Numbered from the stretch's first letter, positions 39,901 through 50,274 are shown. The stretch is DNA of 64,000 nucleotides from Chondrilla cf. caribensis (GCA_964020155.1 OZ026565.1:1785001-1849000); one strand, 5' to 3'. The notes: generated by a model not told the origin, from the sequence alone. Translations and numbers: made by a program.

Positions 39901-40434
39901 CGTGTACATGAACATGCATACACATGTTGTATGTACACAATACCCTGAGGTACACATGTATACATGTACATACATATGTTGTATGTACATAATACCCTTA
40001 GGTACATGTACAATATACATGTACATATGTACATATGATGTACGTATGTACATAATAGCCTGAGGTACATATGTATACATGTACATACATATGTTGTATG
40101 TACACAATATCACGATATACGTGTACAGTATAAGTATGTTATATCACCTTTAGAAAGGATCCCTTTCCTGTGTATCCTTCCTAAAGATGATATCAACAAC
40201 ATGTATCCTGATTAGCCACTTGCTGACCTTTTGGCAGCTAATTGATTAATCAATTGTCACAACATGGATGAATATTGCTTGTTTCTCTGTTGGTCTCATT
40301 GATGTTCCCACCAATCGGTATGCATATTTATACTGTACACACGTGTACTATACATGCACAATTCCAACATATCAGGTACATTCTGTACTACGATATGTAC
40401 TCTTGCTTATTTTCTTCTGTAAACACACACACAT

Positions 40435-40505
<71 letters not shown>

Positions 40506-42111
40506 CATCACCGAGAAGTGGTATGCAGCTGCCTTGAGAATCCTGCGAGCTTACTGCTACATCCATCGTCTTTTCCTGCATTTTCTGCAAAATGACCAAG
40601 AGTTGGTGAAATTGGCCAAAGAAAAGGTTCAGCAGTTCATTGACAGTCCAGAAATGAGATCTAAAGAGGTATTCGTGTGCAGTATATGTATACGAATGGT
40701 TGGATGTATTTCAGTTCAAGCTTCCGATTGGGATTACACATATGATGCTGCTAAGACTTAGAAATTGCTTTAGCTCATCATTAACACACAGCCATAGCAA
40801 TGCATCACCTGCTATGGAAGCCACATAACGATGCGATTTAACATAGCATTACCTAGTCAATAAGTGCTGTTTCAATTGTTATAAAGGATTTGTGTACAGT
40901 TATTCTACTGTTTGTACAGTACTGTTTTAAGGTACATATGTACCATGTATGTATACATATGTACATACTGTGAATTCTCATTAATTCGCCACTCCTTTAT
41001 TCCCCAAACCTTTTAATCCACCACAATTTCCTAGTGCAAATATAATGTACATGTACCGATGAATATCCTGTTGATCCTCCAAACTCGTTAATCCCCATAT
41101 TCTTTGAAAACAAATTGCAGCAGATTAACATGTATTCACTGTATGTACTATGTGTATACATATGTATGTACATCTGTACTGAGTATGTATACATACATAC
41201 ATACATGCATACATATGTACATACAGTTAACATGGTATTTGTATGTGAGCATGGGCTTGTATACACACACTACAGCCACACTTCACTGTCCATCATTGTC
41301 CCTGACAACCCTACAGCACGTCCCACAGTTGGGTGAGCTGCTGTGCCTCCTCAGCACTAGTGGCTACACTTGGGAGGACGTTAGGGAGCTCTACTTGGAA
41401 GAGTCTCTTGCCAGAGGTGTCCTCTGGATCATCAAGAAGCACCCAGAGTTGGACACTGACAAACCAGATGCAAAGTCAGCATGTGTACAAAGAGTGTGTG
41501 TGTGTAGTATTGCATCCCCACCTCTTAGTACCTTTTCTGGGCACCATTCACCTGGTGTCAGATAAGAGGGTATGGGGGTGGAGTAGTGACGGATTAACAA
41601 GAGTTCTGTGTACACCCCAACTGTGTATGCTGAATTTGGTATTTTTATAGTCCGACCTGTTTGGCAAGTACCTTTAAGGGCACACCAAATCTATACTTCC
41701 TATCAGAGGTATTTGCTATCAGTACTGGTTGACATAGTGTACATGAGATAGGGTAGTAACCAGGAATATGTACATGAGCTAGGCATATGGGTGAGGTTTG
41801 CGTGTTAACTAGGAGTATGTACCATCAAGTATACTTACTGATTTGTACTGTATAAGAGTATTTGAAATTCCTCCATCTTCCCTGTTCCTGATCTGTGCCT
41901 AATGCAGGGCTGATGCTGGCAGACTGTCCAAGAGCTTTGCTGTAAACCAAGTTGGGATGCAGTTCCTGCTCGCACAAAACAACTTCAACAAGCACTTCAC
42001 TGCTCCGGCCACTGCTCGTAGCACCAGAAGCACCAGAAGCACTAGTAACATCGACCTGGCTGCCTCTCTGTATGACAAGCACTGGAGTTTAGTTCCATGG
42101 GTGAGCCTGTG

Positions 42112-42194
<83 letters not shown>

Positions 42195-43618
42195 TTGAGC
42201 ATATTTGAATGTATGCTATACATGTGTGTGCATAAAGCATAGTCTTTTACATACATACTTATTAGGGCTGGGAATCGGCTGAAATTTTCAAATCGATGAT
42301 CAGTACACGGAACTGATTGAGTAATTGATTAATCACCGGAAGTAATTAAGTGGGCGTAACCGGAAACCACTCCCACTCTGTTAGACTGAATAGTCATCCA
42401 TTAGACATGAAGCGAAGTCCATAGATTCCTTTTCACATTTCAGGTACTCTTGAAGTACGGAATTGAACCCATGGAGTGAAGGTTTTGGGTGATAAGGTGG
42501 GGTGGCTTCCTGGTCTACTCACTTAATTGCTTCCTGTGATTAATCGATTTGCTTGCACTATTAACAATAATCAGATTTGAAATGAATATCGATTGATTAA
42601 TCGATTAATCATCCCAGCACTAATACTTATATGCACATGAGTATGTATACATTCATATTGTTTGCGCTTATTTTCAACTTCACTGGTGAAGGATACCACA
42701 CCTCCACATTTATCATGTTATAACATAGCCAGTATCATATGTGGGTATATTTACATATGTGGAAGTTCCTTGTGGTGTTGGGACATATGTATGTACATAC
42801 AGTACAGTATATACTACAGGTAACTTGGGAAGTATCCTGGGTACACATACGTACACACATACCTCGAGCCTCACATATTCCCAGATTTGCATTAACTATG
42901 TATGTATGCCATTTCAAGGTACGTACATATGTACATTTACATACAGTACATTCTGTATGTACGTAAACTACTCAAGAATGTATCTTCAACTGCTTCGTAA
43001 CTGCCAATTTAAAATATGACTATATACACACTGCTTAACTGGTGACGATGATGTTTTGTACTACTGCATACTTGACCTACCCCTACCCAACCATGCACGT
43101 AGTAACAATAAAATATAATCCTACTATAATGCGAGGATTCTCTGTTTGTTTGTTCGCGAACTCCTCCATCAGTTCACCCGCGATCGACGTCAAACTCTCC
43201 AATCCTTCTCAGCAGCACCCATGGAGTGTTCTAAGGGGGTTGGCATTTCGTTTCAGGCCTTTCTTCTAGAATTCGAACGAAACCGTACAATCTGCCATAT
43301 TTGAAAGGTGCCATTTTCATGACACGTTTACAGATGAATACGCCCATAGGGCGGGTAATTCAGCTAGTTAGTATAAATTGCTCAAATTCCGTTATGATAT
43401 TTTCTTACTCGAACATTACCTTCTCCAAAACAGTCAATGTGTACACTTAGTAGGTACATGATGATGTTGTTGTGTTGAGAACTCTTGTTGTAATTCCCAT
43501 ACAAGTTGTCATAATAAACCTTCCCACAATAACATGTTTTGGTGATGTACGTTTTCTTAATATAATTGTGTACACTGTGTACCTACAGGTCATCACCATG
43601 CCATTCCCAGTAGTGTAG
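34039..43618 (+). CDS. UBC (E2-like) domain protein with AT-hook N-terminus, 11 to 13 exons
   Basis: Exons: 34039-34224, 35022-35056, 35385-35522, 36529-36722, 37193-37305, 38172-38234, 38805-39054, 39748-39889, 40503-40668, 41317-41474, 41908-42100. All are GT-AG and in phase (546 codons). Two proposed last exons, 43454-43546 and 43589-43618 (ending VITMPFPVV), keep phase 0 and would give 586 aa; these are less certain. Residues 1-15 are RG-rich with an AT-hook-like GRGRPPK. A ubiquitin-conjugating fold follows at about 75-200 (WHGNIRAPSDTLYDGGIFHF, then HPNTPP-like, then HPCVHKGLIKLD). The position of the catalytic Cys (GxIC.LD) holds Lys142, so it is probably an inactive E2 variant. A CxxC-containing linker (SCEQC) and a conserved C-terminal region (YTWEDVRELYLEESLARGVL) resemble UBC-domain proteins of other invertebrates. 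Precise function unknown. Confidence 0.72.
34520..34880. repeat. Minisatellite with 11-bp unit GCATGTCCACT
   Basis: About 24 units (gcatgtcc(a/g)ct, gcatgtctgct, gtatgtccact) in intron 1 of the UBC gene. The flanking 'tcagatttcatctcagcata...ccagaccctaactc' is itself duplicated at 34776-34830 and 34870-34925. Long Cys/Met/His frames here are artefacts. Confidence 0.92.
35076..35242. repeat. Compound (TG)n microsatellite
   Basis: Two blocks of tgtgtgtg joined by gttgcatgcatgcttgcata repeats, in intron 2 of the UBC gene. Confidence 0.9.
35685..36398. repeat. Minisatellite with ~18-bp unit ACTCCTGGTTAGTACACA
   Basis: About 40 units of actcctggttagtacac(a/at) filling most of intron 3 of the UBC gene. 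The reverse complement of the same unit (gtgtactaaccaggagt) forms arrays at 43790-44205 and 52170-52760. Confidence 0.95.
36918..36953. repeat. (TA)n microsatellite
   Basis: About 36 bp of TA repeats in intron 4 of the UBC gene. Confidence 0.85.
37620..37794. mobile_element. Tc1/mariner-pogo-type MITE with TA duplication
   Basis: Ends CAGTGGAACCTCTCTATTA and TAATAGAAAGGTTCCACTG, flanked by TA on both sides. Intron 5 of the UBC gene. Confidence 0.9.
38400..38782. repeat. Minisatellite (AGTAATGAGACCACCTC-type) between direct repeats
   Basis: About 18 units of 'cctcagtaatgagacca' or 'cctcagtaataggacca' at 38465-38745, flanked by direct repeats of 'tttcccagtcccaggaattc' (about 38410) and 'cttccagtcccaggaattcc' (about 38755). 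Intron 6 of the UBC gene. Confidence 0.9.
39883..40105. repeat. ~60-bp tandem repeat that includes the exon-8 splice donor
   Basis: The words ccctgaggtaca (39883 and 39943), cccttaggtaca (39995) and gcctgaggtaca (40058) recur with 'catatgttgtatgtacac(a)at' between them. The first copy is the actual end of exon 8 (ACCCTGAG|GTACAT), so each later unit carries a copy of the donor. Confidence 0.8.
40428..40500. repeat. (CA)n microsatellite abutting the exon-9 acceptor
   Basis: About 70 bp of CA repeats run straight into the acceptor cacag|TTTCATC of exon 9, with almost no polypyrimidine tract besides C of the CA repeat. Confidence 0.9.
40966..41143. mobile_element. MITE of the 'ACAGTGAAT...TTAATCC' family, copy 5
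   Basis: Starts tactgtgaattctcattaat and ends acatgtattcactgta, with 'cacaatttcctagtgcaaat' and 'attctttgaaaacaaattgc' inside. Intron 9 of the UBC gene. A poorer relative lies at about 39440-39570. Confidence 0.75.
41650..41830. repeat. Unexpanded relative of the 18-bp minisatellite locus
   Basis: The flank 'cacaccaaatctatacttcc', 'ggtttgctatcagtactgg'-like text and 'gccatagtgta' matches 43695-43790 and 52085-52180. Here only two or three units (aaccaggaatatgtac, aactaggagtatgtac) follow. It shows the element before array expansion. Confidence 0.6.
42116..42186. repeat. (TG)n microsatellite
   Basis: About 70 bp of TG directly after exon 11 of the UBC gene. Confidence 0.9.
42263..42622. mobile_element. 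360-bp hAT-like MITE with 8-bp target duplication
   Basis: Ends tagggctgggaatcg and ttaatcatcccagcacta, flanked on both sides by ATACTTAT (42255-42262 and 42623-42630). It has an AATCGATTAATC-rich interior. Related pieces in the opposite orientation occur after each decayed UBC exon-11 copy (50866, 57176, 61730). Confidence 0.88.
43119..43367 (+). mobile_element. Non-autonomous Helitron-like element
   Basis: 5' end TCCTACTATAATGCGAGG. The 3' end has a hairpin cgcccatagggcg followed 8 nt later by CTAG. It is inserted between A and T, as Helitrons do. The interior matches 5462-5740. It lies in the proposed last large intron of the UBC gene. Confidence 0.7.
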
Positions 43619-43679
43619 TTCCAACAAACACTCATAAGCTGCTAGCATGTACTCTCATGCATGCGGTCATGCTGTATAC

Positions 43680-44210
43680 AGTCAAACGTGGACAGGCACA
43701 CCAAATCTGTACTTCTTATCAGATGTACTTACTATTGGTACTGGTTGCCATAGTGTATGTAGGCTAGGGATCAAGTGAGTGCACTCACTAACCAGGAGTA
43801 TGTACTAACCAGGAGTATGTACTAACCAGGAGTATGTACTAACCTGGAGTATGTACTAACCAGTAGTGTGTTCTAACCAGTAGTGTGCTCTAACCAGTAG
43901 TGTGTACTAACCAGGAGTATGTACTAACCAGGAGTGTGCTCTAACCAGTAGTGTGTACTAACCAGTAGTGTGTACTAACCAGGAGTGTGTACTAACCAGG
44001 AGTGTGTACTAACCAGTAGTGTGTACTAACCAGTAGTGTGTACTAACCAGTAGTGTGTACTAACCAGTAGTGTGTACTAACCAGTAGTGTGTACTAACCA
44101 GGAGTGTGTACTAACCAGTAGTGTGTACTAACCAGGAGTGTGTACTAACCGGTAGTGTGTACTAACCAGTAGTGTGTACTAACCAGGAGTGTGTTCTAAC
44201 CCAGGTACTT
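43680..44210. repeat. Minisatellite GTGTGTACTAACCAGTA/GA, opposite orientation to the intron-3 array
   Basis: A conserved flank (cacaccaaatctgtacttct...ggctagggatcaagtgagtg) is followed by about 24 units of 17 bp. It lies between the UBC gene and the first collagen-like copy. The nearly identical locus with the same flank is at 52060-52770. Confidence 0.93.
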
Positions 44211-44581
44211 ACTAAGCAAATTGCACATTCAAGCCACTGGCACCTAATGGTGTTTTGGTAGCATACCAGCAAGGTGATGCATATGCTAATACAGTCAGTA
44301 TTGCATGATATCATGTACATTCACATCAATTGGAACTTGAGCAGAGACATACAAGCTTTTCTGCAAGTTGTAGTGGCATATTTGAGTGTACTTCCAAGTG
44401 GATTGTTGTGATGTGTGTGCAAAACTGGCCAATGTGAGGCCTCCCGAATGCACACAACTAAGGCTCTCAAGAACCTGTCGGGCTCTGTGGTCAATCTGCA
44501 CTGTATGTATGCGTGTACTGTACTTTATGTAACACAGTAAGGTCATGCAATATTAATTTCTAATGTAATTTAAAATAAAAT

Positions 44582-44630
44582 CCAATTAAGAAGCCGTACT
44601 ACAGTTATTGTAATCAAACACGGTATATAT
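44582..44630 (+). promoter_or_regulatory. CCAAT/TATA promoter of col-A
   Basis: CCAAT at 44582 and TATATAT at 44624, about 37 bp apart, in a block (aaaatccaattaagaagc... gttattgt...) shared by the promoters of the collagen-like copies. Confidence 0.7.
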
Positions 44631-44638
44631 TTGTAGGT

Positions 44639-45052
44639 ATGTTATTATCCTACCTGCTGTCCAAGAATTCTGTTACAGTAGTGAACAGATTGGTAATAAC
44701 CAAGTCTTTGTTCTTTCTACTTTTGGTCTCTCTTAACGCTCTCTACTGCTATTCCCAGGAGAACCCTAAATCTTCTTCCCACCCATCCTCCTCTGAACAG
44801 TGTAATTTGGTAGAACCACCTGGACGTGACGGACTTCCAGGACAGAATGGACCTTCAGGACGTCATGGACGTGATGGCAGATGGCACTCCTGGTCTCCCC
44901 GGTATAGCTGGTCCCCCTGGTCCTCCAGGTCCTAGTGGCAGAGCCCCTTCCCAAAAGAACCCTATATCTTCTTCCCAGCCATCCTCCTCTTCCACTCCCT
45001 CCCTCCTCTGAGCAGTGTAATTTGGCAGGACCTCCTGGACGTGACAGACTTC

Positions 45053-45053
<1 letters not shown>
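44639..45053 (+). pseudogene. col-A: truncated collagen-like pseudogene
   Basis: Begins like col-D and col-E, but the usual start codon (ATGACCAAG) is ATAACCAAG. A 2-nt deletion after GRHGRDG shifts the frame. At 'cctagtggcagagcccc' the Gly-X-Y region jumps to a second signal-peptide/linker segment ([14 protein letters not shown], then EQCNLAGPPGRDRLP), which then runs into a (TG)n tract. The C-terminal domain is missing. This is the product of at least two unequal recombination events plus point lesions. col-D (53249) has the same architecture, so the rearrangement predates an ~8.56-kb duplication. Confidence 0.8.

Positions 45054-45109
<56 letters not shown>
45054..45109. repeat. (TG)n microsatellite
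   Basis: Marks the 3' breakpoint of col-A, joined directly to 'ggacttccag'. Confidence 0.9.
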
Positions 45110-45111
45110 GT

Positions 45112-45475
45112 TTGTACTAATTTGGACTTCACTGTTGAAGGATGCCTCTACATGTGCCATTTCAAGGTATGTATGTACATACAGTACATTCTGCATGTAC
45201 GTGCATGGTAGGTTGGGTTAGAATAAACTACTCCTTTTTGAACACATGCATGGAAACTAGTAAATTTCTGTCTGGAGTCTACATGTGTATACTCTCAGTA
45301 CATACAGGACAATGTTGTTGTCGATAACTGTTGTTGTGATTCCCACCATGCATACATACAAGTTGTCATGATCTCCCTTCCCACAATAACATGTTTTGGT
45401 GATGTAAGTTTTCTTAATGTAATTTTGTACTGTATGTACAGGTCATCACCATGCCATTCACAGTAGTGTAGTACC
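45112..45475 (+). pseudogene. Duplicated UBC-gene 3' segment, copy after col-A
   Basis: Contains 'acttcactgttgaaggatgc' with 'gtgccatttcaaggtatg', then an exon-like block (acag|GACAATGTTG to TGGTGAT|gtaagt; frame QVVMISLPTITCFGD) and 'tacag|gtcatcaccatgccattcac' followed by agtagtgtag. It matches the proposed last exons of the UBC gene (43454-43618). It has no known independent function and is probably a relic. Confidence 0.6.
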
Positions 45476-46200
45476 AACAAACACTCTTAAGCTGCTAGCA
45501 TGTATTCTCATGCATCATCCTTCACCTCATGATTTAAGCATTGAGCTTGCCATTAGTGAAGCTCAAATCCCCTACTATTGACTCTGAACTACATGAAATA
45601 TACACAAAGTTTAAGATTTTTATGTTCTTTCATTGATTGGATTTATTTATTTTTATTATATTACTCTCATACATGCAGTCATACTGTATATGTGTATTCA
45701 ATTAAGCCACTAGCACCCAATTTTGTTTTGGTGGCATACCAGCAACGTGATACGTATGCTATTACTTACATATTTTCGTGTTGTGTTTCTATAAGGGTTG
45801 AGAGTAGCTACTGTATGTAAACCTTTTTGTATTCTAAGGATTTTGCTAGAATCTTTTTAGTGAATACAAAGTCAGACACTTTACAATAAAAGTGGATTCA
45901 TGGTCATCAACGACAGGTGTTACTTAGATGTGTATGCAGACTCAAATTGTCTGACTACCATTTTATTGGTTACCACGTACTGGTATTATAGTAATCCAAT
46001 GTTGGAAAATGTGTACTGGGCATTGTATTGGTATGTAAGGTGTTGTAAGGCTCAAAGGCAACAAGCTATAGGGGATGTGAGGCAACACAACTGAGGCCCT
46101 CAAGAGCTTGTTGGGTTCTGTGGTCAATCTCTGCTGTATGTATGCGTGAGTACTGTTTTTATGTAAGACAGTAAGGTCATGAAATATTAATTTCTAATGC
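45476..46200. other. Spacer upstream of col-B
   Basis: Holds one copy of the 'catcatccttcacctcatga... tgactctgaactacatgaaa' repeat (45515-45605; further copies at 54058-54235 and 62345-62435), and the shared distal promoter words 'gaggccctcaagagcttg' and 'gtcatgaaatattaatttct'. Confidence 0.5.
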
Positions 46201-46212
46201 AATTAAAACAAA

Positions 46213-46266
46213 ATCGAATTAAGAAGCAGTACTACAGTTGTACTGTAATCAAACATGGTATATATT
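46213..46266 (+). promoter_or_regulatory. TATA promoter of col-B, CCAAT box altered
   Basis: TATATATT at 46259-46266. The CCAAT position reads CGAAT (aaaatcgaattaagaagc), a one-base difference from the sister copies. The initiator region lies about 58 bp before the start codon. Confidence 0.65.
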
Positions 46267-46324
46267 TGTAGGTATGTTGTTATCCTGCCTGCTGTCCAAG
46301 AATTCTGCAGTGAACTGATTGGAA

Positions 46325-47782
46325 ATGACCAAGTTTTTGTTCTTGCTACTTTTGGTCTCTCTTAACGCTATCTCCTGCTATTCCCAGAGGAACCCTCAGC
46401 CTTCTCCCCAACCATCCTCCTCTTCCACTCCCTCCTCTGAACAGTGTAATGCAGAATACGTGTTGAAGGGACCACTGGTAGGTCCTCCTGGAAGTCCTGG
46501 ACAGAGTGGACCTTCAGGACATCATGGTCGTGATGGTAGAGATGGCACTCCAGGTCTCCCCGGTGTAGCTGGTCCCCCTGGTCCCCCAGGTCCTAGTGGT
46601 GGACCCCCAGGCTCTCCTGGCCCAGCTGGTCCTCCTGGTTCCACCGGTCCTCCTGGCTCAACTGGTCCAAAAGGTCCACCAGGTCCCAGAGGTGGTCCTC
46701 CTGGTCCTCCAGGTGTTCCTGGCTCCCCAGGTCCCAGTGGAGTCAACCTCGATGATCTTCGTCAGCTTGTGCGATTGATAGCTAAAGAAGAATTGAAGAA
46801 TGTATCTAGTGGAAATCGTGACCCAGTGAAGGTTGTTGTAGAGTGTGATAAACTGTGTCCTACCACCGATCCCTCTTCCAATACATCCTTCCATGCCACT
46901 AAACTCCCAAGACCCTTACCTACATTAGCACCACCAACTGCTAGACCAGGAATTGTTAGAGCTCTGAACGAATCGTGTGCTCAGGGACATACCCGTAGTG
47001 ATGCTGCTGGTTCCTGTCGTGAAGTATTTAAATGTAACCCTCGTCTCCCATCTGGTTACTACTGGATTAGAACCTTGCATCCGTCAAGATACTATGAATC
47101 ATTCCACTACGTCTACTGTCACATGGAGGAGGACACCTGTGGACTTGGAGGAATGACAAGAGTGGCCTTTTTGAACATGACTGACTCTTCTGCTAGTTGT
47201 CCTCCTTCACTGACCACAGACATCCAGTCCGGGAAGAGAATGTGCACTAGCTCAGTATCGGGTACTCACTATTCTTCGGTAATTTACGATGTGTACAATT
47301 TAAACTATGATTTTGTGTGTGGGAGAGCAATAGGATATGCTTATCGTACACCGAGTGCCTTCACTGGTGGCAATATTGATACTTCCTATGCTTCTGGGTT
47401 GTCCATTACATATCAACTTGGAGGCAAGCGCAATCACATTTGGACCTATGCCACTGGTTATCGAGAAACATCATCTTCATCTTACAACTGCCCTTGTGCA
47501 AAGTACCCTGGTACCAGACCTAAATCTTTTGCTAGCAACAACTTTTACTGTGAATCAGGCAGCCATTCAACACCGACCAACAAATGGTACGTGAGCAATC
47601 CCCTCTGGGATGGACAGGGATGCCATTCAGCTTCCCGTTGCTGTGACAACAAACGTCAACCGTGGTTCAGGAATGCTTTACCTGACACCACCAATTCCAC
47701 TATTGAAGTTCGATGGATGGATCCTCGTGGTCATCGCACTGCTATTGTGGGTGTTGAGCTGTTGGAGCTGTACGTGTACTAG
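46325..47782 (+). CDS. col-B: secreted collagen-like protein with Cys-rich C-terminal domain
   Basis: Intronless, 485 aa. Signal peptide ([18 protein letters not shown]), Ser/Pro-rich linker (about 22-40), then Gly-X-Y repeats 53-138 as 13 + 10 + 5 triplets separated by single extra glycines (GPS-G-GPP and GPR-G-GPP). A short amphipathic neck follows ([20 protein letters not shown]), then Pro/Thr-rich sequence and a C-terminal domain of about 245 residues starting like a fibrinogen domain ([39 protein letters not shown]) and ending NPLWDGQGC...[10 protein letters not shown]...LELYVY. I associate this domain with sponge and cnidarian collagen-like proteins. Likely role: a secreted trimer of the matrix or a recognition protein, by analogy with collectins and ficolins (inference). 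ATG 46325 is used because the upstream ATG of sister copies is followed here by a stop. Closest paralogue: col-F. Confidence 0.85.
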   Translation: MTKFLFLLLLVSLNAISCYSQRNPQPSPQPSSSSTPSSEQCNAEYVLKGPLVGPPGSPGQSGPSGHHGRDGRDGTPGLPGVAGPPGPPGPSGGPPGSPGPAGPPGSTGPPGSTGPKGPPGPRGGPPGPPGVPGSPGPSGVNLDDLRQLVRLIAKEELKNVSSGNRDPVKVVVECDKLCPTTDPSSNTSFHATKLPRPLPTLAPPTARPGIVRALNESCAQGHTRSDAAGSCREVFKCNPRLPSGYYWIRTLHPSRYYESFHYVYCHMEEDTCGLGGMTRVAFLNMTDSSASCPPSLTTDIQSGKRMCTSSVSGTHYSSVIYDVYNLNYDFVCGRAIGYAYRTPSAFTGGNIDTSYASGLSITYQLGGKRNHIWTYATGYRETSSSSYNCPCAKYPGTRPKSFASNNFYCESGSHSTPTNKWYVSNPLWDGQGCHSASRCCDNKRQPWFRNALPDTTNSTIEVRWMDPRGHRTAIVGVELLELYVY

Positions 47783-48370
47783 CCACTACATTCACTACTA
47801 CAATATGTGTGTACTTACTGCTCCCTGCAATATTATACCATAAGTATAACTGTGTGCAACAAATATAAATGTGCATAATGTACGTTTTCCTTAACTTCGT
47901 ATTTCTTATCCATCACTTCAAAAATGCAATCAATTATAATGTTGATGTGAATTATCATGATAGTAAAATGTAAATGTGTGATGTGTCATTAGTACAAACA
48001 TACGTACATGCATGAATACATACTTATGTACATGCATGCATGCATACATATACACATACATACATATACACATACATGCATACATACACACATACATACA
48101 TACATACACACATACAGTGGTGATTGAAAGTAATATCCCTACTGGCTTGTAAGTACCTCAGAGACCTCTTGAGGCCTCGCATCCCCCTTGATGCTCGTTA
48201 TCACAACCACGTATCACATTAACAGTTATTAACACTAACAACGTGACACAACCGATAGCGTATGAACGATCACAGATGCAAACAATGTAGTTATAGCTCG
48301 ATTTGTGCGAGTTTTGGTATCATTACTTTCAATCACATGCACAGACTGCAAGTTAGCTGGCTTCCATATT
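47783..48370. repeat. 3' flank duplicated after col-F
   Basis: Nearly identical to 60153-60697 (agccactaca...gtgtgtacttactgctccct...cgatagcgtatgaacgatca), including a tacatgcatgcatacatacac simple repeat. Copies differ by small length changes in the simple repeat. Confidence 0.9.
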
Positions 48371-48424
48371 CTAGGTTAGCACACACTAGTGACATAGTAA
48401 TGCAACAATGGCCGATGTGTACTA

Positions 48425-48525
48425 AACATGGTAATAGTAAGTACTATAAAGTGTTATAAGGTGTTACAAGGTGTTATAAGGTGTTAAAGGTGTTATAAGG
48501 TGTTATATGGTTTTATGAGATGTTA
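48425..48525. repeat. Minisatellite GGTGTTATAA (10-bp unit)
   Basis: About eight units of aggtgttata(a/c)aggtgtt upstream of col-C. The same array type precedes col-E (54825-54925), col-F (58375-58405) and col-H (62985-63130). Confidence 0.8.
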
Positions 48526-48683
48526 CAACAGTCTATAGAGGATGTGAGGCCTCCCAAGTGCACACGACTGAGACCCTCAAGAGCTTGTCAGGTTCTGTCG
48601 TCAATCCCTACTGTGTGTGTGTTGTTCTCTACGTAACACAGTTTGGTCATGTGGTACTAATTTTAATTTAATTATGAATAAAA

Positions 48684-48735
48684 TCCAATTAAGAAGCAGC
48701 ACTGCAGTAATTGTTATCCAACATAGTGTATAATA
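48684..48735 (+). promoter_or_regulatory. CCAAT/TATA-like promoter of col-C
   Basis: CCAAT at 48684. The TATA position reads gtgtataatag, weaker than the tatataat of col-F and col-H. Confidence 0.55.
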
Positions 48736-48806
48736 GAGGCGGTATGTTACTATCCAATTAGTTAACCTGTTGTTGAAGAATCAATCTTGTAGTGAACTGA
48801 TTGGAA

Positions 48807-50251
48807 ATGACCATGTTTTTGTTCTTTCTACTTTTGGTCTCTCTTAACGCTCTCTACTGCTATTCCCAGAAGAACCCTAAATCTTCTTCCCAACCGTCCT
48901 CCTCTCCCACTCCCTCCTCTGAACAATGTAATTTGGTAGGACCTCCTGGACGTGACGGACTTCCAGGACGGAATGGACCTTCAGGACGTCATTGACGTGA
49001 TGGCAGAGATGGCACTCCCGGTCTCCCGGGTGTAGCTGGTCCCCCTGGTCCTCCAGGTCCTAGTGGTGGAGCCCCAGGCTCTCCCGGCCCCCCCTGGTCC
49101 AGCTGGTCCTCCCTAGTCCACCTGGTTGTCCCGGCTCAACTGGTCCTTCAGGTCCCTCAGGTACACCGGGTCCACCAGGTCCCAATGGTGGTCCTCCTGG
49201 TCCTCCAGGTGCTCCTGGCTCCCCAGGTCCCAGTGGAGTCAACCTCGATGATCTTCGTCAGATTATTCATTTGATGGCCAAGGAAGAATTCAAGAATGTA
49301 AGTAGTGGAAGTTGTGAACCTCTGAAGGTTCTTGTGGAGTATGACAAACTTTGTCCTACGACTAATCCCTCTACTAATACATCCTCCGGTCCGATCAAAC
49401 CCTCAACACCTTGGGCTACGTTACCTCCACTAACTGCTAAACCTCTTGTGAATAGATCCTGTGCTCAAGGACTCACTCTGGATGATGTTGCTTTCTTTTG
49501 TCGCGAGATCTTAAATTGTAACCCTCTACTTCCGTCTGGCTACTACTGGATTAAATCTCATTATGGCTTTCCTCAATCTGTCTACTGTCACATGGAGGAT
49601 GACTACTGTGGACTGAAAGGAATGACAAGAGTGGCCTTTTGGAATATGAACAGCACGCGTGATCGTTGTCCTCTTTCACTGATCCCAACTATTTAGTCTG
49701 GAAAGAGGATGTGCACAAGCCCATTATCAGGTACTCATTATTCTTCTACGTTTTTCGATGTGTTCAACATCAGCTATAGTTGTGTGTGTGGGAGGGCAGT
49801 TGGATATGCTTATGGTGGGCCACGCACTTTTAATGGCCAAGGGATTGATGCTTCCTATGCTTCTGGATTATCCATTACTCACCACATTGCGGGTGTGCGC
49901 AATCACATTTGGACCTTTGCAGTTGGTTATCATGAATATTATTATCCTATTCATTACTCATCCCATAATTGTCCTTGTGCACAAAGATCTGGCGATCGAC
50001 CTCAACAATTTGTTGGCAACAACTTCTATTGTGAGTCAGGCAGCCATTCACAACCGGCCAACAAATGGTACATGGACAATCCCCTCTGGGACGGGCAAGG
50101 ATGTCATGCATCTTCTCGCTGCTGTCGAAATAGACGCCAACCTTGGTTTATGACTGCTCTGCCTAGAGCCACCCGTTCCAATATCGAATTTCGCTTGATG
50201 AATCCAAATAGTGCTGTGGGGGTTGAACTGTTGGAGTTGTATGTGTACTAA
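48807..50251 (+). pseudogene. col-C: collagen-like pseudogene (two stops plus frameshift)
   Basis: Full-length relative of col-E by architecture: signal peptide [18 protein letters not shown], Gly-X-Y region, neck [20 protein letters not shown] and the C-terminal domain ending LELYVY. Lesions: TGA at 48993-48995 where sister copies have GGA (Gly) in the triple helix; frame disruption in the Gly-X-Y region around 49085-49130 (an extra C run 'ggccccccctgg' and 'cctccctagtcc'); TAG at 49694-49696 where col-E has CAG (IQSGKRMC). The remaining sequence is well preserved, so inactivation is recent. It belongs to the C/E/G subfamily ([14 protein letters not shown]). Confidence 0.88.
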
Positions 50252-50274
50252 CTCATATATAACTTTAGTACTGC

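Noticed and set aside
46522..46746. Antisense Gly/Pro-rich frames opposite the collagen regions (also 49060-49242, 55258-55563, 58733-59062)
   Set aside because: Gly-Pro codons read as Gly/Pro codons on the complement (GGN/CCN), so these are shadows of the real sense frames.
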